DNA of 64,000 nucleotides from Plazaster borealis (lineage: Eukaryota; Echinodermata; Asteroidea; Forcipulatida; Labidiasteridae). Made by a program: the position numbers and the translations under genes. The stretch's first letter is position 1. Each line of letters begins with the position of its first letter. Shown piece after piece: positions 25,901 through 37,900 of the stretch. The notes under the pieces are model-generated. The model was not told where the DNA came from, ran no database searches, and saw only the letters and a list, made by a program, of their open reading frames with translations. The stretch covers positions 23,543,063 to 23,607,062 of the forward strand of contig CM037458.1 of NCBI GenBank assembly GCA_021014325.1, in the 5' to 3' direction.

Positions 25901-28900
25901 TCATCATATCACATCAGGAATATTGGTAAGATTAAAGTGCCACTGAAAAGGTCATTCATGCATTTGTTACTTCTCGTCTTGACAACGGCAATGCTCTTCT
26001 CTACAGTCTTCCTAACAACCAGATTTCCGTCTTCAACGCCTCCAAAATACCGCTGCCCGCATTGTGACACTGTCTAGAAAATCCTGTTCTATCACCCCCA
26101 TTCTGAAACAACTACATTGGCTCCCTATCTCTCAACGAATCATCTTCAAGCTGATGCTCATTGTCCACAAAGCACTTAATGGCAAGGCTCCCACTATATT
26201 TCTGAACTACTTCAAGTTTACACTCCATCAAGGAATCTTCGATCAAGTTCCATGCTTCTCCTCGTTGAACCCAAGTCTCGACACTCATGGGGTGACAGGT
26301 CTTTTTCTTCAGCTGCGCCACGCATCTGGAACTCTCTACCGCTTAATCTTAGATCTTGTCTTTGTACCACAAAATTCAAATCTCTTCTCAAAACTTATCT
26401 TATGTCACAGGTTTTCAAGGACTAATTTTGTTGTGTCTGTTTTGTCTTTGTTTTGTTTTGTTTTATTTTTGGGTTTTTTACTGCGCCTTGAACACCCAGC
26501 AGGGTGGATATGTGCGCATTACAAGTCTTATTATTATTATTATTATTATTACTGGACCACAGGCCCGAGGCCAGTGATTTTAACATCGGGCCAGTAAACT
26601 CATGACTGTACAAGTCCCGCGGTCTTGTGTTTGTGTTCAAATGTTGACTTTCAGTCTGATAAATATAATTCTGTTGATAATTGAAGAATACTTACACATA
26701 ATTCAAATGAGATAAATCTCCACTTAGTGCTTTTTCGATTTCAAACAGTTCAATTGTTAAACTGTGTAGGCATTTTTATAGTCTCATTTCAATTCTGGTC
26801 TTGTGAACGAAATTCTGGTCCAGTAAATATTTTGAGCCACAAGCCCTGTGGGTTTTATCCCAAATTTGAGCTCTGGAGAGAACCTGTTAGGCCAAAAGCT
26901 ACTGTTTCACACAAAAAAATGATAATAATAATCACCCAACTTTGTTTCCTCTTTCAGCAAAGAACGAGCGACTTTTGGAGAGCTTTATGAGAGCACAATT
27001 GTAGAGGTATGTCGGATTGTTGTTAACAATTTTTATTTTGTATATTTACTTTGTACACTCCTTTTTCACTGAATATTTACTACCTGTATAAATGAAGGAA
27101 AAGTGAAACGACACAATGGGATCATTGCTGACATTCCATTCCACTGCACCCACAGACCATGACCCATTACCTGGGGTTGTAATCATCCACAAAGGTGGTT
27201 GCTTTGTCCATGTGTTTCCACTTCGTTGATTTTTGTGAGGGGAACTTTGGTCAATAAATGCAAAAGGAAAACATTTCAAACGTGTCATCATGAAACTGTT
27301 ATTGAGCAGATGTGATTCCGATAGGCACTTGTACTGGTTGGCACTTATACTGGTTACCTGTCAAAATATCAAATCTTGGAGATTTGCCAAATCCAAGCCT
27401 TAGGCAGTATCCGAATTGGCCGCTAGGGCTACGGCTGGATCACCATGTCATAATGCGTTATGGGACGTCCTTAGCAACACCCTTTGTAACAGTCGTAGCA
27501 GCCATTCCAGATGTGGCCTCAGAAAGAGGCAAGGTTGTCGTTGCGAAGTTATTTTGACCTCTAACCTTTGACCTCTTTTGTATTCACAGCCATTGAAGAG
27601 TTTCTACAATCACGGCCGTGTTTCAAGTTCAAGGACTGACACAAGGTAGAGAATGGTTTTGTTGGGATTATTGAAAAATACTTTAATTAAACCTGGCTTG
27701 GTATCATCCGATATCCATTGAAATCCATCACCATGGTAACTCGTCATCTGAACCTTTCATTTCTAATAGATTGGTACACCAGGGCCCAATTTCATAGAGC
27801 TGCCTTTTCTGCTTAGTCGAAATGAGAAGGATACCAGTTACAAATTGAACATGTGACCTGGTATTTTAGCTGGTAACCTTATTCTGGGAAGCATAATTTT
27901 GTTGTGCTTAGCTACTTTTTGTTCTTTTAAAGCAGCTCTATGAAATTGGGCCCTTGCCTGATGCCAAGCAGGTTTGGTTTGGTTATGCAGTATTGAATCC
28001 ATCAATTCAGGGGAAGGATTTTGAATGATAATTACTATTTGCTGTAGCGTTGTGGGCGAGTGGCCTAGTGCACTGGACTCAAGTTCTGATGTTGTCGGAG
28101 TGTGGGTTCAAGTCCCTGTTATGGCCTTTGTGTCTTTGAGCAAGACACTTAACCATAATCGCTTCGTCCTTCGGATGGGACATAATGCTGTGTTGTATAA
28201 TGCACAAAAAGAACACAGTACAATTATTGTTAACAGAAGGGAATTTGCCCCTGGTATGGTTGGCTGCAGATTGAACCCCATCACCTCAAAAACCCTTACA
28301 AAGTGCTATATAAGTTAGTCTTGTAATTCAAACAGCTCTGCAAACCTGTCATTACAAAAAAAGAACAACAAAAATAAAAATATAAAAAATGAGCCATATG
28401 AGACGCACTGTGTAAGAACTGCATGTCAGTATTGAAAACTAACCAGGTTATATTGAGACCTGTGACTTGAGGGTAGAGTCATAGATGGTTTTTGTCAACG
28501 TAATGCTGATTTATAGACAAAATTACAAAGAAAGATGCATAAAAGTCACATTTGAAAGTTTTAGCTGAATACAGTGTCTACATGCTGGAAAAAACAGCAA
28601 CAAACTGTCACGGTGTTTTAACATGAACGTCGAATCCAGCCACGTTTAGCGAGGTGACAGCAGGTACCAACCGCATCACTGGCTGCAGCATTCGCGAATG
28701 GACACCAACCCTCAGAAATTTGAGAAACAATTCATGCATGAATACATACTCAAAATGGAGATTTAAATACATGGTGTCACCGCATATTTCTTACATTATT
28801 ATCTTCCCTCCATGCAAACCATCAAGTCTTATGTCAATAATTTGTTGGTTTTTCTGTACAGTGGCAGGAAGCCTCTGGTTCTATTTGGCCAGCGTTCAAG

Positions 28901-31900
28901 TCAAACATCCTCATCGGAGAGCGACGGCAAACTCACTACTTCAGGAGCTAATAAAACATCTGCCAAACATTTCGTAAGTCAGTCTAGATTTTGTTTCACA
29001 ATATGCCTTGTCTAATTTGATTCATAGCACTGGAGGTGGTCTCTTTCTTATAACTATTCCATTACTTAACAGTTGGAAACCAAGATTAAATGTTGGCAAC
29101 AATTAGGATAATGTTAAAGGTATCGTACACGTTTGGTAATGACTCAAAACAAAATTAGCATAAAAACTTACTTGGTAACAAGCAATGGAAAGCTGTTGAT
29201 AGTATAAAACATTGTAGGAAACAACTCCCTCTGAAGTAATGAGTTTTTGAGAAAGAGGTAATTTCTCACTAAAATAATAAAAACTTCTTGCAAGAAGTTT
29301 TTATTCCTATCTGAAAGCACACAAATTTGTACAACAAGGGTGTTTTTTCTTTCATCATTTTCTTGCAACTTCGATGACCAATTGAGCCCAAATTTTCACA
29401 TGCTTGTTATGTTATGCATATGTTGGGATACATCAAGTGAGAACACTGGTCTTTGACAATTTCCAAACGTGTTCAGTGCCTTTAATGGACATTTCCATAA
29501 AAATTTGTTTTGCAAAAGTTCTTACCTGTAATCGGTAAATATTCTTGTGAGTACAAAATTGAGATAATTATTATTATTATTATTTATTTGACCAAGACAA
29601 ACCGTACAAAAATTACAGAGAAACAAGTACATGAAGATGAATATAGAAGTAAACCAAACAAAACAAATATGTAAACAAAAGTGAACATAACATAAGTGAG
29701 TGAGCCCTAGATAAATAATTAAAAGTAATAAAAAGTAAGAAAAAAAAATGAAGTCAAGTAAATGATAGAAACAAATAGTAAAGGCAAAAGAAAAAAAGAC
29801 ATCTAGGGACCAAAACAGATTGAGCGAGTGAGGGTGGAGCATGCAGGAGGGGAACAAAAACAAAAAACAAGTGGGGAACCAAACACGGGAAAAACAACCA
29901 CAAATCATGCGGGTCAGGGACAACAAAAGTCAACTCAATTACTGTTGCTCAGAAGCATGCTGCTCCGAATGTTATTAATGTTAACTTAATGGACATTTCC
30001 ATAAACATTTTGTTTTTGCAAAAGTTCTTACTTGTTACTCGGTATTATTGTAAGTAAGCCATTAGGAATTCAAACCAATGTTTGTGTTTAGATGCGTCAG
30101 AACAGAAGTATTAGTTTCAATCCCTAGTGTCTAGGATTTTAAAATAATATTAGATCTGATACCTCTCTGTTACTAGGTTTGTCAGGCAGTTGCACCAAAG
30201 AGCCCGTTATGTTGTGGGCGTACATATTTCTTGGGTAGCGGTCATACCCCATACCCAGCTACAGGGGGTACTGCAATGGTGCCCAAACCGCCCAAGACGG
30301 ACATAGAGTAAGTATATTATCAAATGCTGAATGAACCCAATGCCCATTTCTTGGGTGGTGGTTACACCCCATACCCAGCTACAAGGGGTACTGCAATGGT
30401 GCCCAAACCGCCCAAGACAGTCAATGATTATCAAAGTCTGAATGAACCCATTACCCATTTCTTGGGTGGTGGTTACACCCCATACCCAGCTACAAGGGGT
30501 ACTGCAATGGTGCCCAAACCGCCCAAGACAGTCAATGATTATCAAAGTCTGAATGAACCCATTACCCATTTCTTGGGTGGTGGTTACTCCCCATACCCAG
30601 CTACAAGGAGTACTGCAATGGTGCCCAAACCGCCCAAGACAGTCAATGATTATCAAAGTCTGAATGAACCCATTACCCATTTCTTGGGTGGTGGTTACAC
30701 CCCATACCCAGCTACAAGGAGTACTGCAATGGTGCCCAAACCGCCCAAGACAGTCAATGATTATCAAAGTCTGAATGAACCCATTACCCATTTCTTGGGT
30801 GGTAGTTACATCCCATACCCAGCTACAAGGAGTACTGCAATGGTGCCCAAACCGCCCAAGACAGTCATTGATTATCAAAGTCTGAATGAACCCAATACCC
30901 ATTTCTTGGGTGGTGGTCACACCCCATACCCAGCTGATTAATTAATTGGAGTACTTACCAATCTATGACCCTACGTTTAAGTTACAATTTAGTTAGTGAA
31001 GTTTTCCCACATTGCAAATAATGCAGCAAAGTAGGTACAATAACAAATTCTGTTCCTCTGTTTATATTTCCAGCCTTCTGACCAAACTCTACCAAGTTGC
31101 AATAGATTCAGTACTAGCAGCAATACAAGCTTACGGACAGACCGCTAGCTCTAAGCAGGTAAGAAGTAAACCACACTTCTATAATAATAATAAAGTGAAG
31201 GTGATCGTTGTCCATGTGGTGATTGGAGCGCTTGGCACCATTGGATGGCACTGGAGAAACATTGAGACAAGATTGGCACAACTGTGAGGGTAGATCTTCT
31301 ACAGAAGGCTGTGCTTCTGGGAACAGTGTGGATCCTGCAAAAGACCCTAGAGATCTAAGGCTATTGGACGTCACTCGACTTGATGAGTTACTGTCAAAAA
31401 AGAAAATAATATCTCTGCTTTGCATGCTGTGATGTTGCGAAATAATAATAATAATTTATTAGGCACTTTTAAGCTGTGTATCAAAGAGCCTTTACTAAAT
31501 TGAGCAATCACAACTAAATCCATCCCATGCACCAAGCCACAAGTGACGTCCCATATTGAGAAGTTTCATCAGTCATGGTATCTTACCTATTATAATCTGA
31601 TTTCCGATCTTTGCACCCTCAGTCAGATTGTAAACAGCCTGAAAAAGTTTATAAACTCCTATACCATCTCGTCATGTCGGTGCAAAAATTTTGTGTCTCC
31701 TAAAACATCACTTACGATACGCCTGAGTTTGAAATTGTCAAAACGTTGCCTCTCGCTTAAAATAGCCCGAATATGTACATAAAATATGCACCGAGATTTG
31801 ATCTTTTGCACGGAGCATTTTCATGCGAGAGGTGATGTTTTTGCACTGATGCGTCAATATGTAGGTCAGCTCTTGTACTCAATTAAAATGACGTACTTTG

Positions 31901-34900
31901 CCTGTATTATGCAGTATTAGGGTATGGTCATCAGAAAATGACATGTAAGATTTCAGACAATTTGTTTTAATCCAACAGGCAGAAGCCGTGTGCAAGCATA
32001 CACTCAGAGAAGGTTGTGCAGATCATCAGCTGAATGCTGATACCTACATAGAAAGGTGGGTTCACATCCTTTACCTCCCCAGTCATCATAAATCAATACC
32101 CTGGACTTACTTGATTTTCATGGAATGAAACTTTATAACAAATTTGTTTGGTTTATCTATGATAGGATGCAGTTTTGTTTGGAGGCATTTGATCACCATG
32201 GAAACAGTGTTTCACTGAAAGAGGGCATCGCTTCTCCCATGATCAAAATGGTACTTATTTCTCTTTTAGCTTTGTCATTGGAAAACAATTGAATGATGAT
32301 TTAGATTCAATCTTAAAATTGTATAGTAAGGGAATAAAAGAGTAGAGACGAGGTCTTAAATGGCCGTTTAAAACTGGCAGGGTCATGGCTGTGGGATAAA
32401 GGATCGAGGTCTTTTATCGCCCGGCCACGACCTTGCAAGGTTTTAAACAGCCGTTAATGACTGAGTCACACTCTTTTATTCCCATTCATAAATGCCCTTT
32501 TAGTGAAAAAGAGGAATAAGGATGGAAAATCTTTAAAACTTTTCTGTAAATTTTAAATTCCTGTCATGTCCTCGTGCTCCGTTTCACAAAGGGTCAGTTT
32601 GCATGTGGCGCTCAATGCTTATGCGTACAGGCGCTTACTAATAGATTTTACAATAAGTACTGGTATGTATTGATTTTAGTGTGTGTGAATTAGCGCCACG
32701 CGTATGTTTAAACACTTCTCACCCTGTTTATATCGCATGTTTAAACATGGCCATGATCTCCTTTCGACCAATCAGAATGGAAACTGTCCCGGGTATTTAT
32801 GAATTCTTGTTATAAAAGTAAAACGGAACCAAAGACCAAAGACCAAAGACTTGAACCAAAAGTTCAATGACGTGTCGTGGCCGAGCGGATAAGAACACCG
32901 AACTCAAGCTCTGGTGTTTCTGATCAGCAGAGTGTGGGTTCGAATCCCAGTCGTGACACTTGTGTCCTTAAGCAAGACACTTAACCACATGCTTCGTCCT
33001 TCGGATGGGACGTTAAGCCGTAGGTCCCGTGTGTTGTGTAATGCATGTAAAAGAACCCAGTGCACTTATCGAAAAGAGAAGGGGTTCGCCCCGGTGTTCC
33101 TGGTTTGATCGGCAGCATATTGCGCCACAGCACCTTGTAAACCATTACATGGTGCTATGTAAAGGACTTGGTCTCATACTTCAAAACGTAGCTCCACAAT
33201 ACCTTGCAGGAAAATAATGAACGCTAAAAGCGCCTTGAGCGTCACTGAGTGACGGATATGTGCGCTATATAAGAAGCCACTATTATTATTATTATTATTA
33301 TTATTATGAACAATCCTCGTCATCTACAACACCCCAACCCATAACAATCCCCCAACCCCCCCCCCACCTTAAACATATTACAACCATTAACCTTACTGTG
33401 ATCCTGGCTGGTTTTCCTTCTTCAGGCTTACCTAAGACTGGCTGACATTGCGAGTGTTGAGCACACTGGTACTTCACTTGGATCTCTTCTATTCTCGGAA
33501 AGCTTCCTGGACTCAAGAATCATGGTCACTAAACCTGGTAAAGCTGATCTACTAACCATAGTTAGGTTCAGACACTTAATCTAATCAACCCAAGATAGGC
33601 TCAGTCACTTGACTTTTTCAGCCTCAGTTATTAACCCTAATGAAGCGAAATCAGTAAACCTAGTAAGGCTCAGTCGCTTGACCAAATCAGTCTCAGTAAT
33701 TAATCCTAATTAAGCACAATCACTAAACCTAGTTAGACTTAGTTACTAACCATAGTTAAGAAAAAGGATCTTGTACAAAAACCGGAACACAACTGGGTCA
33801 AAGTTCATGGTAATGCTTACCACAGTATTCTGTGCTTACTGCGCACCCTATAAAGCGTGTGATTCTATGGGCCAGAAGTGCAGAATTCCGCGTTAAACAG
33901 CGCAACGAACTTGGCTCCCGGGCCCATTGTTATGATGCTGCTTACTGTTTCGTCCCTACACTTACCGACCACCATAAACTATGTTAATCTATGAGCTGTG
34001 AGCTTATTATTCTGTGGTAAGCAATGCCATCAAATTGGGCCCAGTTCTACATTGGGTTCCCACAAGCATGATCCTCCGTTTGGAATTGAAGAATCTGGAT
34101 GAATGTCTTCTTCCCCTAATGATTGATCAATCCTTTTAAGAGTATATTAATCAACTATTTTAAAATTGATTTTGATTTCAGATGAGAGCTCCAGTATTGA
34201 CAGTCAGTGTTTGATCTTGACAAGCCATGTGCCAAGATACGTCTCCTGGGCGGTAAGATAACGTTTACTTTCTTTTAAAATTATTACCAATAAAAACAAC
34301 CCTACAAACACACTTCCACTCACTGTTATTTCTCTCCTTCCCTGCTTCTTCAAGGATGAGAAATTTTAGACTTTTATCTGAATTTAGACCTTTTTATTTC
34401 AACCTGTTGAAAAGAGTAGTTGTTGTTTTCTTCAGATATAAAGGAATCCTGCTTTTCGATCTACTTTTCTAACGCTGTGGATACAGTTCCCAAAAGCCCC
34501 TTGAAATCTATTACACCAGGGGTTACTAAAAGGTGGAAATGCCATTATTTCAACATGCCTCCTAAAATGTGGATCTTAAGTTCCGATCTTTTTGTCAGCA
34601 ATGACTCTCACCCTTGCAGTGTTTGTAATAATGCTAATCAAAATTGGTCTTCAGACTATGAACAAGAACTTACTTGTTCTTTTTCTCAGGTTGATGTTTC
34701 TGAGCAGGTCACCAGCAAGATTACCGAAACTTTCACAAAGGTAAATAATTACCTGATAAACAGTTAGTGTCAGACTTTCTAATGCCAAATTTATGCCCGG
34801 TGTTTCTGGTTCACATAGCAAGCACCCTTGTTTACAGGTTTCCCTAGGCTTGCAAGCTACAGTGATTAAGTTCACTTATTAGGCATCCTTTGTTCATTAC

Positions 34901-37900
34901 CAGAAATATATCATAATAATAATATGAATAATAATAATAATATAGAAACAGACAGACAAAATCTCTGAGAGTGAGTAAAAACTTGTCCAGTAAAAAAAAG
35001 CAATCTCAGTGGTCACGTCAAGGAGGTACGATTTACTTGAGACGTCCTCTCGTCTTTCATTTCATTTCATTTCATTCATTTATTAATTCTGGTTGTGAAG
35101 CCAAGGACTCTCAGAAAAGCGAACTTAATCACTGTACTAGCCAAGAACCCCATGGAGAGAAGACAAAGAAGAAAGTTTTAGTTTTAAATGTTGGAGGAAA
35201 ACCCGGAGAATCATTCCAGTCAGGTAGAGACTGAAAACCCAATCCACTTAGTGCCCCGGTGGGATTTGAACCAGGGTGCCAGAGGTGGAAGGCGAGGAAA
35301 GATACCACTACACCAACCTGACAGCCCTTGTTCATCATTTCTTTTCGTCTGCTGTCATTTCAGAGTTCAGACGTGTTTGGCAAAGTTTTACTGAGCGGCG
35401 AGTCTGTCATATCACTGGGGAGTAAGGAGCTCTCTACACCCCATGAAGGTAAGCATTGTTACTGTGTTTTGGGTGGGGGCTATTTTTTACTTATATGGTA
35501 TTTTGTGCTGTTATTTCTCTTGTAAATCTTAATTCTCTCTTCTTCCAGGTCAGTTATATGTATGTGAGAAGGGAATCATTTTTCAAGACACGAGACACGG
35601 CGTTGTTGTCTTCCCTAAGTCATACTTTGAAGAGATGCAGTTCTTTGATGGAGTGAGTAGCTAATTGTGCAGAGGCATTTCCATACATCTGTTAAAGTGG
35701 TTTGATTGATCACATTGTTTGCGGTACCAGTTGCTAATTACATGATTCCAAGTGGCCTGTCATCGCTGGGCACATCCGTTGGTTTAGTAGTTAAGACATC
35801 TGCTCTGAGTGCAGGGTCATGGGTTCGAATCCCATCCGAGGAGCCAGTGTTGGAAAGCACTCAGTATACAGTGCTTATCGTACATCAGTGTAATGATCAA
35901 ACTGCCTCCTGCTACCGGGCAATCTCCCCTCGGTGGTCTGGTGGTAAGACATCTGCTCTGAAATCAGGGGTTCAAATTTTTCACAGGACTCGGGGGAAAG
36001 TACTGAGTATATGCAGTGCTTAATACACATCAGTGTAGGATGAAACACAAATGTAATATTCTTGATCCCCAATGCAAATTTAACACCAATAGAAAATAAT
36101 AATGAAATGTTCATAACTTCAATGTACTTGGCACAGAAGGGTTTTGCCGTTAAGCAAAATCAGGTTACCAGCTTTAAATGCTTGGTGACATCTATTGATC
36201 TTGACTGGTTCACTGTTCATTTTGTATCTAGGATTCATCTAGCGTGATAGCAGCTCTAGTCATAACCTACAGACATTCCTTACAGCAATATCTCCCTATA
36301 CATTATCACAATCAAGATGACATCGTTATGTTTGCCTTCACTCCGAAAACGAAAGCACACCGAGCTTTCTACAGTGAGGTAAGTCAGCTTTGTCCGATTT
36401 GTAGGTTTAAGAACAGGAGAAACAGGAGACCAATAAAGAACTCACTCCGCGGCAGTGAAGTTAATAACGAGAAGTCCCCCCGATCCACTAAGTGAAAGTA
36501 GTAGTCCCGACTGATTTCCTACCTCCTGACCCAGGTAGTAGTTAAGAAGCAGGACAGTTCTTTTCAGAACTTGGTATTCTTCCGAATTCCGAAAATCTAC
36601 TCTGCGGCAGTAGAATATAGCAAGACAAGTTCTCAAAGAACAAAACTCTACGCAGTAAAGAAGAAACACATGGTGTTACCACAAGCCAAATATACATTGA
36701 TACCCACCATGCAATGCCTCAAATCCTATATAGGAGTAACATTCTTACAGACCCTCGTCGTTGTGCAGATGTTTTCTTTTTCTCCCATTCAGTTCATTAT
36801 ATCCAAATTGAGGCTGGTAGGGCAACTAGTCTGGTACCATTTTGGTGCGACAGTCTGGGTTTTTTTGCACATGGGGATTGGGGAACATAACCAAGATGGT
36901 GGCATCATAATAATGATCTTTAATCGTTTTTGAAACTTTGGCTTCAGCTCTGAATTGGGCTCCATCAGTTATTTTGAAAGCATGCACTTTCGGTAAGGGC
37001 TTCAAACAGAAGGAAGGAGTATAAGCATAAGGTTTCGAAGATAGCTAATGAGCAGGAATTATAGGTTCCTTCTGGGTATAAAGGATTACAGACTCACACA
37101 GTGTGGACTCGCAATGAGATGAGTAGGTACTTGAGACAAAACTTATTTTCTAACTACTGGATTTGATCTGGCATCTTGTCACCGGGCATGCTCGGTGGTC
37201 TAATGGTTAAAACATCTACTCTAGGATATGAGGGTTGTGGGTTTGAATCCCACTTGAGTAGTATAGCCTGTTTTATTTGTCTTGCATGACATGGGGAAGC
37301 AATGAGTATACTGTGCTTTACACATCAGTGTAGGGTAAAACAAAAAATACTATTTGAGTTTAATCTGTATTAGAACACAGAACACCACCAAACTTGTCAA
37401 ATCATTCTGTCTGTCTCTAATGTTAAACAAAGTTAAAATTTGATTGTTTAACGATGTCCTTTATTGCTTGTTTTGATAAATTCCAGGTGATTTCTTTGTG
37501 GTTGAAGTCTTCAGATGAACCCCTCCTGAAACTTGTGGATAAAGTCCCTGAGTATTTTGTTGCTCCGTAAGTCTTCCATAATGATGTGTCTCAAAGTAGG
37601 CTTCGTTCAGATGTTTTCGTTGAAACTTGCCTTTTTTTGTGGAAAGATTAGTAAATTTCTCTTAAAGGGTGTGCAGAACATTGGTTAAGACTGAAAATAT
37701 AAATGTTCACAGATTTGCACATAACTTCCATGGTATAAAGATGGTCATGGTGAACACTGTCCATTGTAAGATTTTTGTTTGAAAAGCTATAGTTTTTGAG
37801 AAATGAGTAAGACAATTAATTAGTCTTGCGAGTCCAAAATCCGATGTTTTAAAACAGTGATGAGGTTTTTCACTATTTTCTCTTGACTTCGATGACGGAT

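Larger units (their letters stand above)
22770..26556 (+). mobile_element. CR1/L2-type non-LTR retrotransposon, inactive, in intron 9
   Basis: Order: a 5' region of uncertain start after a long T-tract (22719-22770); a GDIAVNPGP motif at about 23305-23330, common before the endonuclease of such elements; an APE-type endonuclease (23596-24462); a reverse transcriptase in pieces (24762-26077); a C-terminal region (26064-26400); and a tail GGATATGTGCGCATTACAAG followed by TTATTATT repeats. It lies in the same orientation as the host gene. Stops and frameshifts show that it is dead. Confidence 0.88.

Noticed and set aside
29522..29926. Minus-strand frame rich in Phe, Leu and Tyr as a membrane protein
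   Set aside because: It is the antisense of an A-rich, ATT-bounded segment in intron 12; the hydrophobic residues come from T-rich codons.
30207..30920. Minus-strand 237-codon frame (CLGRFGHHCSTPC repeats)
   Set aside because: It is the antisense reading of the exon 13-derived array. The + strand has the real exon.
32871..32950. A functional tRNA gene (good A and B boxes)
   Set aside because: The segment is followed by a SINE body and tail, lacks a closed acceptor stem and TTTT terminator at the right place, and belongs to a repeated family.
34420..34767. A 115-codon frame as an alternative exon 19
   Set aside because: Only its last part (34690-34740) has a strong acceptor, correct phase and family similarity; the rest lies in intron 18.
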